Below are positions 34,801-47,399 of a DNA stretch of 64,000 nt, piece by piece. The notes below the pieces were generated by a model. The model saw nothing but the letters and a program-made list of their open reading frames with translations. It searched no databases and was not told the DNA's origin. A program made the translations under genes and the position numbers. Where the stretch lies: contig CM054118.1 in NCBI GenBank assembly GCA_028673005.1, positions 6,660,410 to 6,724,409 on the forward strand. The letters run 5' to 3'. The stretch's first letter is position 1. Every line of letters starts with the position of its first letter. Source of the stretch: Tanypteryx hageni. Its lineage: Eukaryota; Arthropoda; Insecta; Odonata; Petaluridae.

Positions 34801-36791
34801 GTGAGCATCAATTTCTTATAATAAAACATGCACCTTCATATATGGTCAATGCAGGTAAGGTCATACTTTCATACTGAATCCAACTACGCATGTGTAAATT
34901 TTCTAAAAATATTTGTAAAGGACTCATAAAATAGTTTAACTTTTGAAACTTTTCCGTGTTTTGCATCTAAATTCATTTCTGATGTATGCATCGTCATATC
35001 TCTCTTTCCAATCAACGAAATTTAATCGTTTCTTCTATGTGACTTTTTAATGACCAAGAATAGTTACTATATAACTAAAACGTTTATATTATAAATAAAT
35101 CGTCTTCTAATAAATCATTAATACATTTACTTAAAAATTTCCAGTCAAGACATGAAAAAGTTGAGATACGTAAAACTTTTCACCTAATTGTTTTAGATGG
35201 GTAGATTCGTAGAATGAAATCGTTACTAATATTCAATTATTCTTTTTTTAAGATTGTACACCAATATCTTTCATAGATTTCCCGGTGCTGAATGTTATAT
35301 ATATATATATAAAGCGCGAACGCGCGCCGGAAAATTAGCGATTGGTGTACGTTCTCTTCTGCTGCAACAATGTTTGTTTTTAAAATAAGATAAGAAAAAT
35401 GGATATTTACAAATTTCACGTTTATCGTAAATCCACAAAAAAATCAGAAAACTTATAAAGTTATATTTTTTTAAATTTTCTCTAGCGTTTTTTCAACGCA
35501 ATCGTGAAAATTTAAAAACCTCATCCAGCCGTACGGGTGGGATTAAATAAATCTCCTCCGGACTTGAGGGGTTAAAGTTCATGGTATATTTATGCGTATG
35601 TGATGTTTATGCTTGGGTGTATACTGATTTAGAGGTGAAAAATGTTTTAGCAGACTTCTCTATAACACTGCTAATTGTGACTGATTTGACATTTTCTCAA
35701 CAGGTAGCGCTTATTTTAGGAATTTCTAGTCGAATAGTTAAGCAGTTAAGAGTTTTAAAGAATTGACTGAAAGAAATGCAGCGTATCATCTTTTTAAAAA
35801 TCGGAAAGTTTCCTTTGAATAAAAATTATAATTTTATTCTACCAAAATATTTATCTCTCGCTTGTTTTTGTAATTGATTTCTAGCGACTGTTGTCACCGG
35901 GAAGTTTTTTTTTAAAGAAAAGCCGCTGCATGACAAATATATATCTAAAGGACTAGTTGGTTTCTTTTGTTTGTGTGCAACAATGTTAAAACATATTAAT
36001 GTGCAAATTGTGGTGAATTTTGATCAATGGCGTGCATAAACCTTTAAATGAAAATCTTTCTCGTTGAAGCGGGAGCACATTAGGGTCAGGGTTAAAAATG
36101 GCGCGACTATTTTATCAAATTATTCCAAATTATTTTTAGTTATATGATGATGTTTACCAGATTATTTTAACTTTCTTTTGATGGCGTGAGTAAACTTTCA
36201 CAAAACTTTCTCGTAATCTGAGAAATTGGGGCATATTTGGATCAGTGTTGGAAGCGGCAAGGTCATCTTATCAAGTGACATTTTATGAAAAGTCGCATTA
36301 TTAGTTTTCAACTTGGGAATGTGCCGCATCTTCCGAGTACGTTCCGTAACGCGTGTACTGAAGGCATGGACTTGTTTCCGACCCATTTGCATCCTTAGTG
36401 GTAGGCAAATCTCTTTGTAAAATTTGTTGCCTAAGATACAGGTATCGAGCGAAGAAGCGTCTCGCCTCGGAACTCCATCCACCCCATTCGAAGTTGTTCT
36501 AATTCATTACAGCGGACCACAGATGATACCTTAAACCAGATTAATTGGGCAGGACGACTCCAAGTTTATAATTTAAATCCTCGGGAAAGGAAAATTTCCG
36601 GATTTTTTTATCGGGTTTAAATGAGTCTGTGTCTAAAATTATACACGGACTTATCTGGCGTCTTCCCCAAAATCTCGCCTGTCAGGAGGAAAAGATCACA
36701 CTGACTGGGGGAGGGAAACGAAAAATAATGAATGATCCAACACTACCCATTGTTTTTCTGTGACAATAATATCCCCCTCCAGCCAATAGCA

Positions 36792-36794
<3 letters not shown>
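34801..36794. other. AT-rich spacer
   Basis: No supported gene. A (TA)n run at about 35298-35312 is followed by a GC-rich mini-hairpin (GCGCGAACGCGC). Open frames such as 36198-36482 (minus) show nothing recognisable. Confidence 0.5.

Positions 36795-36885
<91 letters not shown>
36795..36885. repeat. compound (TA)n(TG)n microsatellite
   Basis: About 60 bp of TA followed by about 28 bp of TG with one TATG junction. Confidence 0.98.
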
Positions 36886-36888
<3 letters not shown>

Positions 36889-36959
36889 TGAGCGAAGGGT
36901 GCACTTGCAGGGTGAAAAAAGTAAAAAATAATCGACTATGTTTTGCTTCTCAGGTATTC

Positions 36960-37405
36960 GCCACCAGCATCTTTTCATTCCCTCTCCTTCCTTCGCCCTC
37001 CTTTCCTTGCCTCTCCTTGCCTTCCCTTTCCTTTCCTTACCTCTCCTTTCTTTCCCTCTCCTTTCCTTTATCACCCTTTGGAAACCTCTTTTCTTCGCCT
37101 TCACCGTCCTTTCTGTTCACTTCACCTTCCTCCCCTGTTTTTCGCTCCTCTTCCCCTCCAACCCCTTCCCTTCCGTCCAATCCCTTCCTTTCCCTCCATA
37201 CTCTCACTCCTTTCCCTCCACTCTTCTCTCTCTCTCTCTATCTCTCCACCTCCCCTACCTCGCCCTTCTCCTCCCCTCCTCTCCTTCCCTTCCCTCCCCT
37301 ACCATCCCTCCCCACCATTCCATCCCTTCCTTTCCATTCTCTTCCCTCCCCTCCATTCCAACCCTCTTCTTCATTCCCTCCCCTCCCAAACGCCTCCCTC
37401 ACGCA
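36960..37405. repeat. 450 bp polypyrimidine tract
   Basis: The plus strand is nearly all C and T (CCTTCC, CCCTCC, TTTCC motifs), including CT dinucleotides near 37226. Three long overlapping plus-strand frames (up to 288 codons) run through it in different registers and encode only Pro/Ser/Leu/Phe strings, so none is a gene. Such mirror-repeat tracts can form triplex DNA and are common just upstream of animal promoters. Confidence 0.9.
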
Positions 37406-40400
37406 CGTCAGCCAGCCATGGAGTCGGGAGGTCGGCTACGGCGACTGCAGCGCCGGAAGCTGTGGCAGCGGCAGTCCCTCGAACTCCCCGCTGCTTCCGC
37501 TCCGCTCACAGATCGGCAGTTGTCGTGCCGACGAAGCCAGCGATCGTAGGAGCCAGAGCGCCGGTCCTGGAGTTTTGCACCGTTATCGTACGGGGTAGGG
37601 ACGTGTCGGACGTAACGCGGGCCAGGCCCCTCTCTCTCTCCCTCTTTGAACAGTTTAAACCCCCGGCCGACGGGGGGCGTGTGTGTGTGTTAATATTTTA
37701 TCCAAGACACCGACTTATTAGGCCAAAATAAAAGGGGAGTGTCTTTTTTTAAAAAGAATCTGCCGAGAGGGAGAGAGAAGAAGGAGCCTTGGAAAAGAAA
37801 GTTTTCGAACCGAGTGGCTCTGCGCCCTTTTTTATTTGCTGTAGTGAGAGGTTTTAGTGGTTTTCCTTCCTCGTCGTCTTTACCTCGTCCTACCCCCTTC
37901 TTATTTCCTCCCCGGCGACGACAAAGGACGCACGAATCATCCACCCTCTGTACCTCCCAAATCCACTACCTCACGTGTTCTACATTGGACGTGTGGTTAT
38001 TTATTTTTGCGTGTGTTTTTCTGTCCCCGTGCGTGTGTGCCACGACACTTCGCGTATGTGTTGAGAAATAGAGGGGAAGGCGGTGTGCCGGGAGACGTTA
38101 AGCAACCTTCTTTCCCCCACCCTCTGTGAAACGTACCACCGCCTACCTTGAGCTGGGGTCTGTGAAGAGTAGCTCGTATCTCTTTTAATAAAAAAATAGG
38201 AGGCTTTTTATAAACGTGAGCCTTGTGATAAAGGGAGAGAAGAACGATAAAAAGGGACCCGGGAAGTGAAGGACGATTCTGGTGGTGATCTTTTGGCGTT
38301 TTTTTTAACGAAGAGGATATGACTGACCATTTATTTCTTGCGAAACGTGGTCGCTAGGAGGTGCCCTCTGCTCGGGGAGAAAGTAAAGGAAGGTCATCGG
38401 CTAAAGGAAGATAATCATTCGCGTCGAAAATGAGTTTTCTATAAAAAAAGACCGTGCTCGTATTGTGACGGAAAGTGTGTACTGTTCGGAAATAGCAAGA
38501 GTGTTCGTGGTGGTTGTCGCTTTAATGTGAGTGGCGTCGGTTTATTCAATGAGGTCCGAATAATCAAAGGGGAAAAATCGCCGTTTACGTTTGTTTTTAC
38601 GCATTTTTCAGGTAAATCGGAAAGAAGTTTCGCCCAGAGGTGTGCGTGTGTATAGATATGTATATAAGGTAAGAGAGTTGGCCGAATCGTACTTAAAGTG
38701 TGTCTCGGAGAATAGCCTTCGAAAATGCCTCAGCTCTTCCTTTATTCCTGAGTTTTTGATTCCGTGTGAGAGAGTGTGTGGGAGATTCATTTTCTTTTTT
38801 TGAAGGAGGAGATATCGAACCGTCGGAGATGTAAAGAAGGAAGATCTTTAATCTTTAAAAGAAGAGGAGGCAGCAGGAGAGAAAAGGGCCAACGAGGAGA
38901 AGAAACACATATACACAAATATTTTTGAAAAGTTTTGCAAATTTTTGCGGGTAGTAGTGTTTTTGTCTCTCGTTTCTCATCGGATAAAATAAACTCCCTC
39001 CTTTGCTACCACGTCGAGAAATATTACGTAACCGCCTTCAATCTCTCGATTAGGCCGTTGTTTGGAGAAACAAAAAAAGATGCATGATCCTACAGAAAAG
39101 GCCGGACGAAGGGGAACGTAATCTTTATTTCTTTCTCTTTTTTACGACCAGTCGTCTTGCGTCATATCGGTACTGGAGAGTGTAAACGAATCGTGTATCG
39201 GATGAATGCGTCCCTAAAAAATCTATTTCGATACTCCTAAGGAAAGGAAAAAATACGATAATAACATCGTTCGGTGATGTATTTCTCTAAGAACTGACGG
39301 AGATGTATATTCCACCTCACCTTTCGTCTTCCCGTTCGATGAACGATCGTTTTATGTTGCACCGATAAAAAAAAATATATCTCTCTTTCCCTCATAGACG
39401 TCGAGTTATTAGCATCGCCAACCCAAGAAACTAAAGCGAGCGAAGTATAGTCGTCGAAAAGTAAAAAAAATCCATTCATGACGTCACACTGCCACGAGTC
39501 TGATGCCTTTAATCGCCCAACGTCGTCAGATGCCTTCATAGCGGTTGTGCGGAGTTAGTTGTTTTGTGGATGAAACATGTGATTGATTTTTCTTTTTTTT
39601 ATATTGAAGAGATCATCGTAAATTTTGTCTTTTGACAGATAGATAAAGACGCATCGTAACGAATCATAAACGGGGCATTGCCCATTCGATAAGAAACAAT
39701 CTCGGAAGCGGTGCAGATACCTACCTTTCCATTTTCCAGAATGTGACGCGATGCGGTCAGAATTAGAAAAATACCTTCTACTTTAAAAAGAAAAAGAAGT
39801 ATCCAAATCGATTGATAAGATGTTATTTTCGAGATCTGTTAAATAAGTCCGAACTTTGAAAGAAGCACTCGCGCAAGAACAATCATTCGTTCCATCCAGA
39901 GAAAAGGTGGAGAGCTAGTCGACATCTTCCGAGTCGTTGGGGAAAAGCAGAACGGACCCCAATAGCCGTACCATCCGCACGAAAATAAACCTCCAATCAA
40001 GGCATACAATTACGGGGAACAGAAACGCTCCTCCGATCGACATACACGCCTCGCCACTAAATCGCCCCGCGTGTTCCCCATGAAATGTTCGGCCACGGTC
40101 TGAGACGCGAGCACCCGGATGGCGAGGAAAGGTATTTCTCGGGGGCGGGGTGACCCCATCAACCCTTAAGTCTCCGTCTTAAAGCGAGGGCGTTGAAAAC
40201 GCTCTCTGGATTTCCACCTCGAGGAGGATAAGGGGTGCTCCAGAATTGGCGTGGCAGGAGAAACACACACAGAAAAAGGTCTCTCGCTATCTCTTCTTTT
40301 AGGCAGTTTTTCCCTCCTTTTTTCCCCGCCTGATACTATTCTGAAAAGGGTCGCGGGGTGATTTTTCGTGGTAGGAAGAACGGAAAGCGTGGAAGAGTGA

Positions 40401-42091
40401 GGTTTAAAAGAGCGAGCCAACGAACGGACGGGGTGGCGGAGGGAGGAGACTCCCACGAGGCAGAAAGAGAGGGAGGGACGGGAACAGCACGCATTCGAAT
40501 CGATCTGGTTACAAACTCCGCATGAATATACTCTCCGCTAGAGACTTTTTCTCTCTTTCCCTGTCTTTATATCTCTCTCTCACACACACACGGTCCCGCG
40601 CGTGTCACACGCTTTTCGTACGCTCACCTCTTTCGCACGCATTCCGAAAAGAGGGAAACGGAAAAGCACGGACTTTTATCTTTAAAAGAGTCGACGTGCT
40701 ATGATTCTAATTTTTCTCGCGCGTAAGAATGAAAGCGACGAGTTTATGAAAAGCCTCTGAAAAAAATTCTGAGTCTACGATGAAAGGAAAAGATATAGAG
40801 TTTTTTTCTTTTGGAAGGTTTTTAAGTGAATCGAATAGGTCGCCCATGTGTTTGTGTGTATGTAATTCGGTGTCCACCTGTTGTCGTGTAGTTTAAAGGG
40901 GGTTATGTTAAGCCGTTCGATCTTCATACGGTGTGAATTTGTGTCTTCTATTTCTTTGCATCGGCTCCCAATAAGAGAACCGGTCGTTCAAACAAGTCCT
41001 CCCAAGCTGCTCTCCGCGTGGAATCAATCTGTTCCTTATCTGTCCTTTTATATACCAACCAGAATTTTCCACGGGGCGGTCACAGAAGTGTGAGTGTGTG
41101 CGTTATCCGTTGTACGTAGCATGTTAGATAGAGAGAGCCAGGGAATAAAAGGAAGGTTTTTTATTTATTTGTCGGAGAGCGTCCGAAGATCTTTGTAGCA
41201 TTACAGAGGGCGGGTTATATCTTATCGAGGGAGGCATTTCTAAAAATAGATTTCGGCGAGGTATTTTTGGAGGGTCGCCTACGCGAGTTATTTCGGATGG
41301 AACGGGGTTTGTTTTGTAATCAGTAGTTTGGAATGTTACATTCGTTGATTTTGTTCGTGTCTACCAACTTCGTTTGAGTCGCTCGGCTGATCGTCTTTTG
41401 TTATCGTATTCCGTGAGGAAGAGAGCGTGTGAGGGCCACAGTGTGGTTGCCGTTGTTGTTCGTCCCATTCTTTTCGCCCTTATGGCAAGTGACGGCCAAG
41501 GGTTTCGTTCCTGCGTCGCGCGGTGAAAAATCGCGCTGATGACGATTATGCGGGTTCTCTCCGTCTCCAAGAATATTTCCAAACGTTCTTCGCTGGTGCG
41601 AATGCTCACGAATGAGACGTGATTTGGTGATACTTTTTTAGTTCTTATTTTTACCTCTCTCTCTCTCTTTAGACGATGGCGATAAAAGTGTTAAAGTGAG
41701 AAATTTAGAAAAAATATTGAATTTTTTCAAATGTTTTAAGTGTTTTAAAGTGTCAACTTTCAAAGAGGTTTTGGTGAAATAATTATAACGCACACAATCA
41801 CGTACATATACATGAGTGTTAATACATTCGTAAATGACACAGAAGGTGAACAAAGTGAAATTTAAGGGATTTACCGAAAGAAAATTGGAGTGTTAAAGTG
41901 TTGCGGTGAAAGAAACCAAAAGCGTCCCAGCAAAATATCCCCTGCCACGAAAAATTGAAAAAAAAACAAAGTTCATCTACCATTAGAAAGTGACAAAAAT
42001 CCATCTCCTTGTTATACTAACAGGTCCAGCGGACTACTTTAACGCCTCCCTTAAAATTCCCTCTCCCTCCCTAACATTTTGACGCTCACAG
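37406..42091 (+). promoter_or_regulatory. CpG-rich candidate promoter and long 5' leader region
   Basis: Compared with the AT-rich rest of the window this block has clearly more G, C and CpG, beginning sharply after the polypyrimidine tract and ending at the coding-looking exon 42443-43004. The first 300 bp (37,406-37,700) are the most CpG-rich. No transposon ends and no long non-repetitive ORF occur in it. Small open frames could be upstream ORFs. Possible splice sites include an acceptor before 42092 (CTAAC branch-like, then GACGCTCACAG) and TTTTTCAG-GTAAAT at about 38612. No TATA box or start site could be fixed. Confidence 0.4.
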
Positions 42092-42442
42092 CCCTCAAGA
42101 AATATAAATAAAACAACCCTCCCACATAAACAACAAAAAACAAAAGAGAATCCCTAAAAAAATCTCAATCCCATCTCTTTTAAAACCGCGGTGGAGGAGT
42201 TGGGCAGCTGGGGAGAGGAGGAGGAGGTGGGGGACGAGGAGGAGGAGGTGGAGGAGAGGGGCAGAGGAGGGGGTGGAGTGATAGGGGGAGGCAGAGGGGG
42301 CGGCGGTTTGGGAGGCGGGATATTCGGTATTGTGGAAGCCTTCCACCAACACCTCTACCACGCTGGAGAAGAGGTCGGGGGAAGCAAGTGGTGGTGGAAG
42401 TGGAGGAGGAGCCTCTGGTGGAAGCGGGGGAGGGGGCGGAGA

Positions 42443-43004
42443 ATGTGCGCCGGCAAGGGGAGGATGAAAGTCCTTCCCACGCCGTCCCATCGCATCTCCA
42501 CCTCCGCCTTGTCGGTGGCCGCTTCTTCCGCCTCATCCGGGCATCGTCAGGACGCAGCAGCCAACACCTCATCGGTCGCAGCCGCCGCCCCGACGGCATC
42601 CTCCGCCATTCGCCGCAAGAGAGCCGATTCCGCTTACTACTACGACCACTTGAGCACATCACCGGCGGAAGACGGTGGCTTCGTGGAGGAGGACGACGAG
42701 GAGGAGAGGGAGGAGGGGGCGGAGGAGGTGGAGGGAGGTGGAGGAAAGGGAGGAAGAGCAGCTGCAACGCGAGGAAGCGAAGGAGGTGCGAGGAAGAGGA
42801 TTGACGCTAAGGAGGAGAGGGAGTGTTCGTCTGGGTTGGAGGCGGTCTGCGTGGTGTCGGAGGCGTGCCCGTCGGTGGGGAGTTTGGGGGCAGTGGAAGA
42901 GGCGGCGGCGAGCGGCGGCGGAAGGGCTGAGAGGGACGGAGGGAGCAAGTGGGGACGACTCGGAGGAGTCAACAACGCCAATGGACCTCAGAGCCTTGCT
43001 TATG
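42443..43004 (+). CDS. putative first coding exon, low-complexity nuclear-type protein
   Basis: An open frame without stops runs from before 42191 to a splice donor (TATG then GTGAGTG) after 43004. In-frame ATGs with A at -3 are at 42443 and 42464. Third codon positions are strongly C/G. The product is about 187 residues: an Ala/Ser/Thr-rich start (LPTPSHRISTSALSVAAS), a basic patch and Tyr run (IRRKRADSAYYYDHLSTSP), an acidic stretch (VEEDDEEEREEGAEEVE), then Gly/Ala/Glu-rich sequence ending VNNANGPQSLAY. The intron would be phase 1. RRKR could be a nuclear signal. A plausible 3' splice site at 42091/42092 would make a 913 bp exon. An alternative is a start at ATG 42981 in another frame (MDLRALLM, phase 0). 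I do not recognise the gene. Confidence 0.45.
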
Positions 43005-45584
43005 GTGAGTGATCGTCTCTGTATCATGCTATCTAACCCGTAATCAGTTTTGTTTGAGGTCTACTACATGTTTATGCCTAATAATATGTCGCTACGATGA
43101 TATGTTTGTTTTGTCGAAGGATCGCTTGTGTCAGAGAAAATTTATTTTTTCGCATATGTATTGATGAGAGTGAACACAGTTTAGCATTAAAGGGTTGGAA
43201 GCCACAAGGTACTTGAAAATCTTTGTCATTGTCGCGGAATGGTCGTGTATCTGGGTGTGGTATTATTTGAAGCGTTATCAATCTTTTCATACATGAGGAC
43301 AGTATAAAAGAATCTCTGAAATGAAACTGTTACAGCAGCTTTTCCATTTTTGCTGTGCTTTAAGACATACAGCAGGAATAAGAACGAATGGTTTTTTTAA
43401 AATAACAAGTTTTACCTCCTGTAATATATTTAATGCTAGCTGCGTTGACGAAGGAAGATACCATTGAACATTAGTTGGGCATTTGCTCTCATTAGTGAGT
43501 AGTTTTCGATGCTTCATTCATGTATGAAATTTTCACGGTCCTTGCAATATTTAAAACTGGATTTACAATGTGGCGTGCCTAAAACACGAAACGAAATAAA
43601 ATTCTAATCGTGTATTACACGAATAAAGTATAAAAGATTTCATACTTTAAACATTTCCCATAAAAATTTCAGAATAACACAGCATATCTCTGTAGATTGT
43701 ACGTAAGGGATGATATGATTGAGTGGAGTCGGTGAGTGATGTTATGATGGAATTTAAGCCGAACGTGCCACAAATAAATTGACGTACTCCTTTTTATTTC
43801 AAATTGAATGATAGACTTTGTTGAGTTACTTTTAAGTTTTGTGACATTTGTAGCGTGTTATTGTAAATCAAATACTCTATAATCAGTTCCTTCCGTGTAA
43901 ATTAGTTCTTTTTCCGTCTTAGAGCAAATGTAAAAGAAAATATTGTTGTTTTGGGATGAAATTATTTTTCTTCTGACGGTATAGACAATTTCGTACTTTT
44001 TTTATAGCTTGGCGAAATAAAATTAATTTAAAATGTGTTAAGATGTAAATTTAAGGATTTTATGCGAAAAAACATGTGTAAGTGATGCTAACGACGGAAA
44101 TTTTTAACACTTTAACGCCAAAAGATCGATTAAAAGCTCAAAATGAGTCATCCTTCCTGCCTCTCGGGAATTTTCCAGAAAAAATATCCATTGCAGATTC
44201 GTGCATTAACGTGTCAATTTCATCCCTGTTGGCGACGGGTCTGGTCCAATTTATGTCAGTGATTGATTGATGCTAAATTTCGCCGGCTCTTAGAACTAGG
44301 CCAGCCTTCGCCGTGATCTATAATGTCGGATGTGGTCCTATTCAGAGGATCCTTTTTCGCGAGATTTACTTTAGCAATTGAATCTGACGATCATTCGCAG
44401 GACGGACCATGCTGCTCATAGTTATCGAGATCAGCCTAAGACGTATTTGATGTAACGAAGAAACGTAACTCAAGGCGCTAAGATAAGATTGATTTACCGC
44501 ATGTAATGAATGAAGATTATGAAAACGTTACAGATGACGTGCTATATACGAAAGACACAACTTAATGTAGTATATTTTTTATTTTGCATCCCGTTAAATG
44601 TATGTTATTTAATGACAAAATGTGACATAACGTGAATTTCGATGCAGCGAAGGTCCTTTCGAAGATAAGCAAAGAGATTTTTAATTATTTTTATGATTAA
44701 CAAATATTGTTTACAGCATTGGTGCTTGCTACCTTTTCGGGCTTGGGGGCTACTTAGCTTGCCCAAAACTCACTGCTGGCCCCCTCTCTCTCATAACTCG
44801 GGGGGGTTTCCTCCGTGATCCGTGATGGTGTTATTGCAAAGATAGTTTCCAAACACTTTGTCTCACTGAAAACCTTTTTCAATTTTTTTGAGTGAAATGA
44901 TATTTTGTATTGACCCACTGAATTATAAAATTAGTTCCGTGAGCATAGTTGTAATGACTAAAAATAACCTTAAAATAGGATGACTTGATAATACTATAAT
45001 TCTCTGAAAAAATTTAATATTATGCCTTTTAATATTTTTCACATTAACAAGATCATGTAAATTGGGCAAAATCATGAAAAAGTATCAATAGAGCAATTTA
45101 TCATCTGCTTGCATATCTGACCAATATTCGGATATCAAAGAAATATTTGGTATACCAGGATTGCCTTATACAATAATTTGCATTGCTTATTTTTTCATAA
45201 TCTTATTAAACTCCTACGGTAAAAAATTTATTTCTTCTGCACAAGTTTTAAAGAGAATAGAATAATCTCTTCGTATTTCATTTGAAAGAGTGATTTGACA
45301 TAACGTACGTTTCTGTGACATTTCCACTCAGTTTTCCGACCATGAGGAAATCAAATGAGGTGAATTATAACATAATAAAATAATATTTCCAATGTTATCG
45401 TAATGTAACTTTATTCGCCGGATTATATAACAAAATGAAAAAAATGGACTTGATAATTGTAATGTGGACTCATTATGCGAATGCTGGAACCAATTTAGCT
45501 AAGCTGTAATTATTCCAGGAAAAAATTTACGGAAATCGTACAGCCGTATTATATACACTGACTTAATAGAAAAACACTTTTTTG
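43005..45584. other. spacer or intron
   Basis: AT-rich, no supported exon. 44,745-44,830 is a GC-richer patch (CTTGGGGGCTACTTAGC, then TCGGGGGGGTTTCC) that may be a repeat fragment. If the exon at 42443-43004 is real, this is intronic. Confidence 0.45.
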
Positions 45585-46032
45585 GTTAACGGACATTTCG
45601 TCAACAACATTACGTTCACAGTCATTTCTTTCAATGACAATTAGTCCAACTACATTTTCGTCCAATTTTATTTAAAAAATATATTATTCTTAGTCCTAGA
45701 CAGTGGTATACTAATACTGGAAAAGTCATACAGGTTAAATATAATAATAATTTATATATTTATATTAAATATAAGAATAATACCGTAAAGACAATGGGAG
45801 GGAAGAGAGGATAGGGACTGGAGGGCTACAAGTTATCTTCATCAAACATAGGAAATATGAGTGTCCATCGGCTCGGAATTTCATACAGATCAAAAAAATA
45901 GTAGCAAAAATGTCGCTAACGAAAGAAAGTATCTTTGGGCATAATATCCGTAGGACGAATTGTCTTTAAGCGAAATATCCGTTGAACGTAATGTCTATGG
46001 GCGTTATGTCGTTGGACCAAATGTCCTGGAAC
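45585..46032. mobile_element. fold-back element with periodic terminal inverted repeats
   Basis: The left arm (45585-45670: GGACATTTCGTC, then variants ACATTACGTTCA, CATTTCTTTCAA, ACATTTTCGTCCAA) and the right arm (about 45920-46032, inverse: GTTGGACCAAATGTCC and so on) are inverted and each is built from ~15-17 bp repeats of CGGACATTTCGTCCAA type. The interior has no ORF. Flanks show similar T runs (CTTTTTTT) on both sides. Long, internally repetitive TIRs with this motif look like a fold-back DNA transposon. Confidence 0.75.
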
Positions 46033-47399
46033 GCTTTTTTTCTGTTATCAATAGCTGCTGTATTTGTGCTCGTCCGCGTTGAATAACCGCCTATACTGTG
46101 AAATTGTATAAAAACAAAAACAACACTAACAAATAATGTAATTGGAAAAATGGAGATAATTCAGGACAATTGAAATTAATTACACAATAAAGTAATCATG
46201 GAAAAGATATGGTGTGGACCGAAATTCGATTAGAGCATTTTCACCGCTGTTAGTTAGCAATGAAATCTTGTTTTTTAATCTCATTTGTGTGTTTCTGCAA
46301 TTTAACGTGTTTGTTGTGATTTATCACATCGAATCTACAAGGTCGAACTATATTTTCAGTCGACAATATTCGTTTTAAAAACTAGAGTAAATTTTGAGAA
46401 ATCCGTCAATAGAAATGTAAGTAATTACTTTTGGGGTATTTTAAGCCATGTCCTGCCATTTAGGAGTGCAGGATATACGATTATTGGGTATTGTTATTTC
46501 ATCGAGCAGTTTGATAGTTATATTTATTTAATTGCGAACGTTCTTGAGACAACATTATTGAATCATTCCTCCAGATGGACCGTAAATATTAGTTAATTGC
46601 TTTAAATATTTTTTCGCAAAAACACGTATTCGAGTCTCGCGACATTTCGAATATCATGAGATAACCGATTAGAAAATGAGATCGTGAAACAACCAAATGA
46701 AACCTAAGGGGCGCCCGTAAAAGGTGCCTTATCTTAAATGTAAATATAAGTAAATTATTGATATCTACATAGTATCCGTCAGAGATATATTGAGTACGAA
46801 TTTTGACGGCTAGGAATCATTAATTTGTCTTCTATATAGTTTTATGGCCGAATTGTTAGAATTTCTCTTCTTCATTGCTGATTTTTTGCACTAAATAAGC
46901 ATGAAAATGAAACCGTGGGAGAATGCATGTCCTTTAAACTCCAATATAAATCTGCAAAAAATAGAAGTTTTTTCTTGTAAAGTTACAATTTTTATTTTCG
47001 ATTTCGAAATAAAATCCGTGAGTGAAGGGAAAGGTGTGGTGAATAACTTAGGATGTCGAAACTGAATTAAAGCACCCTATAGCCCATAATTTTTGAGCCA
47101 ATGATTAAACTAGGGTTATTAGCAACAGATAATTTCTCTGTGGTCTGTTAACTTGAATACGCAGGTTTAATGAATATTATAAAGACAAGTAGTATATTGC
47201 TTGTCAAAAATGGCGGGTTCAAATAAATTAAAAACGGAAAAATATGAATAGAATAAGTGACTTGATTAATTTTTCTATAATATGGTTCAAATTGGATGGT
47301 CGATGGTCAGTTTATTCTAATTGTAATTTCCAAATGATTAAAAGCCTACACGTCTAAAATTCCATTTTTACACACTTTTCATTATCTCACTCTGTTATC
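46033..47399. other. AT-rich spacer
   Basis: No supported feature. Confidence 0.6.

Noticed and set aside
36732..37731. Three long overlapping plus-strand open frames of up to 288 codons
   Set aside because: They cross a TA/TG microsatellite and a polypyrimidine tract in different registers and encode only repetitive Pro/Ser/Leu/Phe strings. The longest opens inside the microsatellite flank without a good ATG context.
42095..42767. Minus-strand frames of 131 and 195 codons, rich in Pro/Ser/Arg
   Set aside because: They are antisense to the purine-rich candidate exon. Their composition follows from GGA/GAG codons on the other strand, and no splice or start context supports them.
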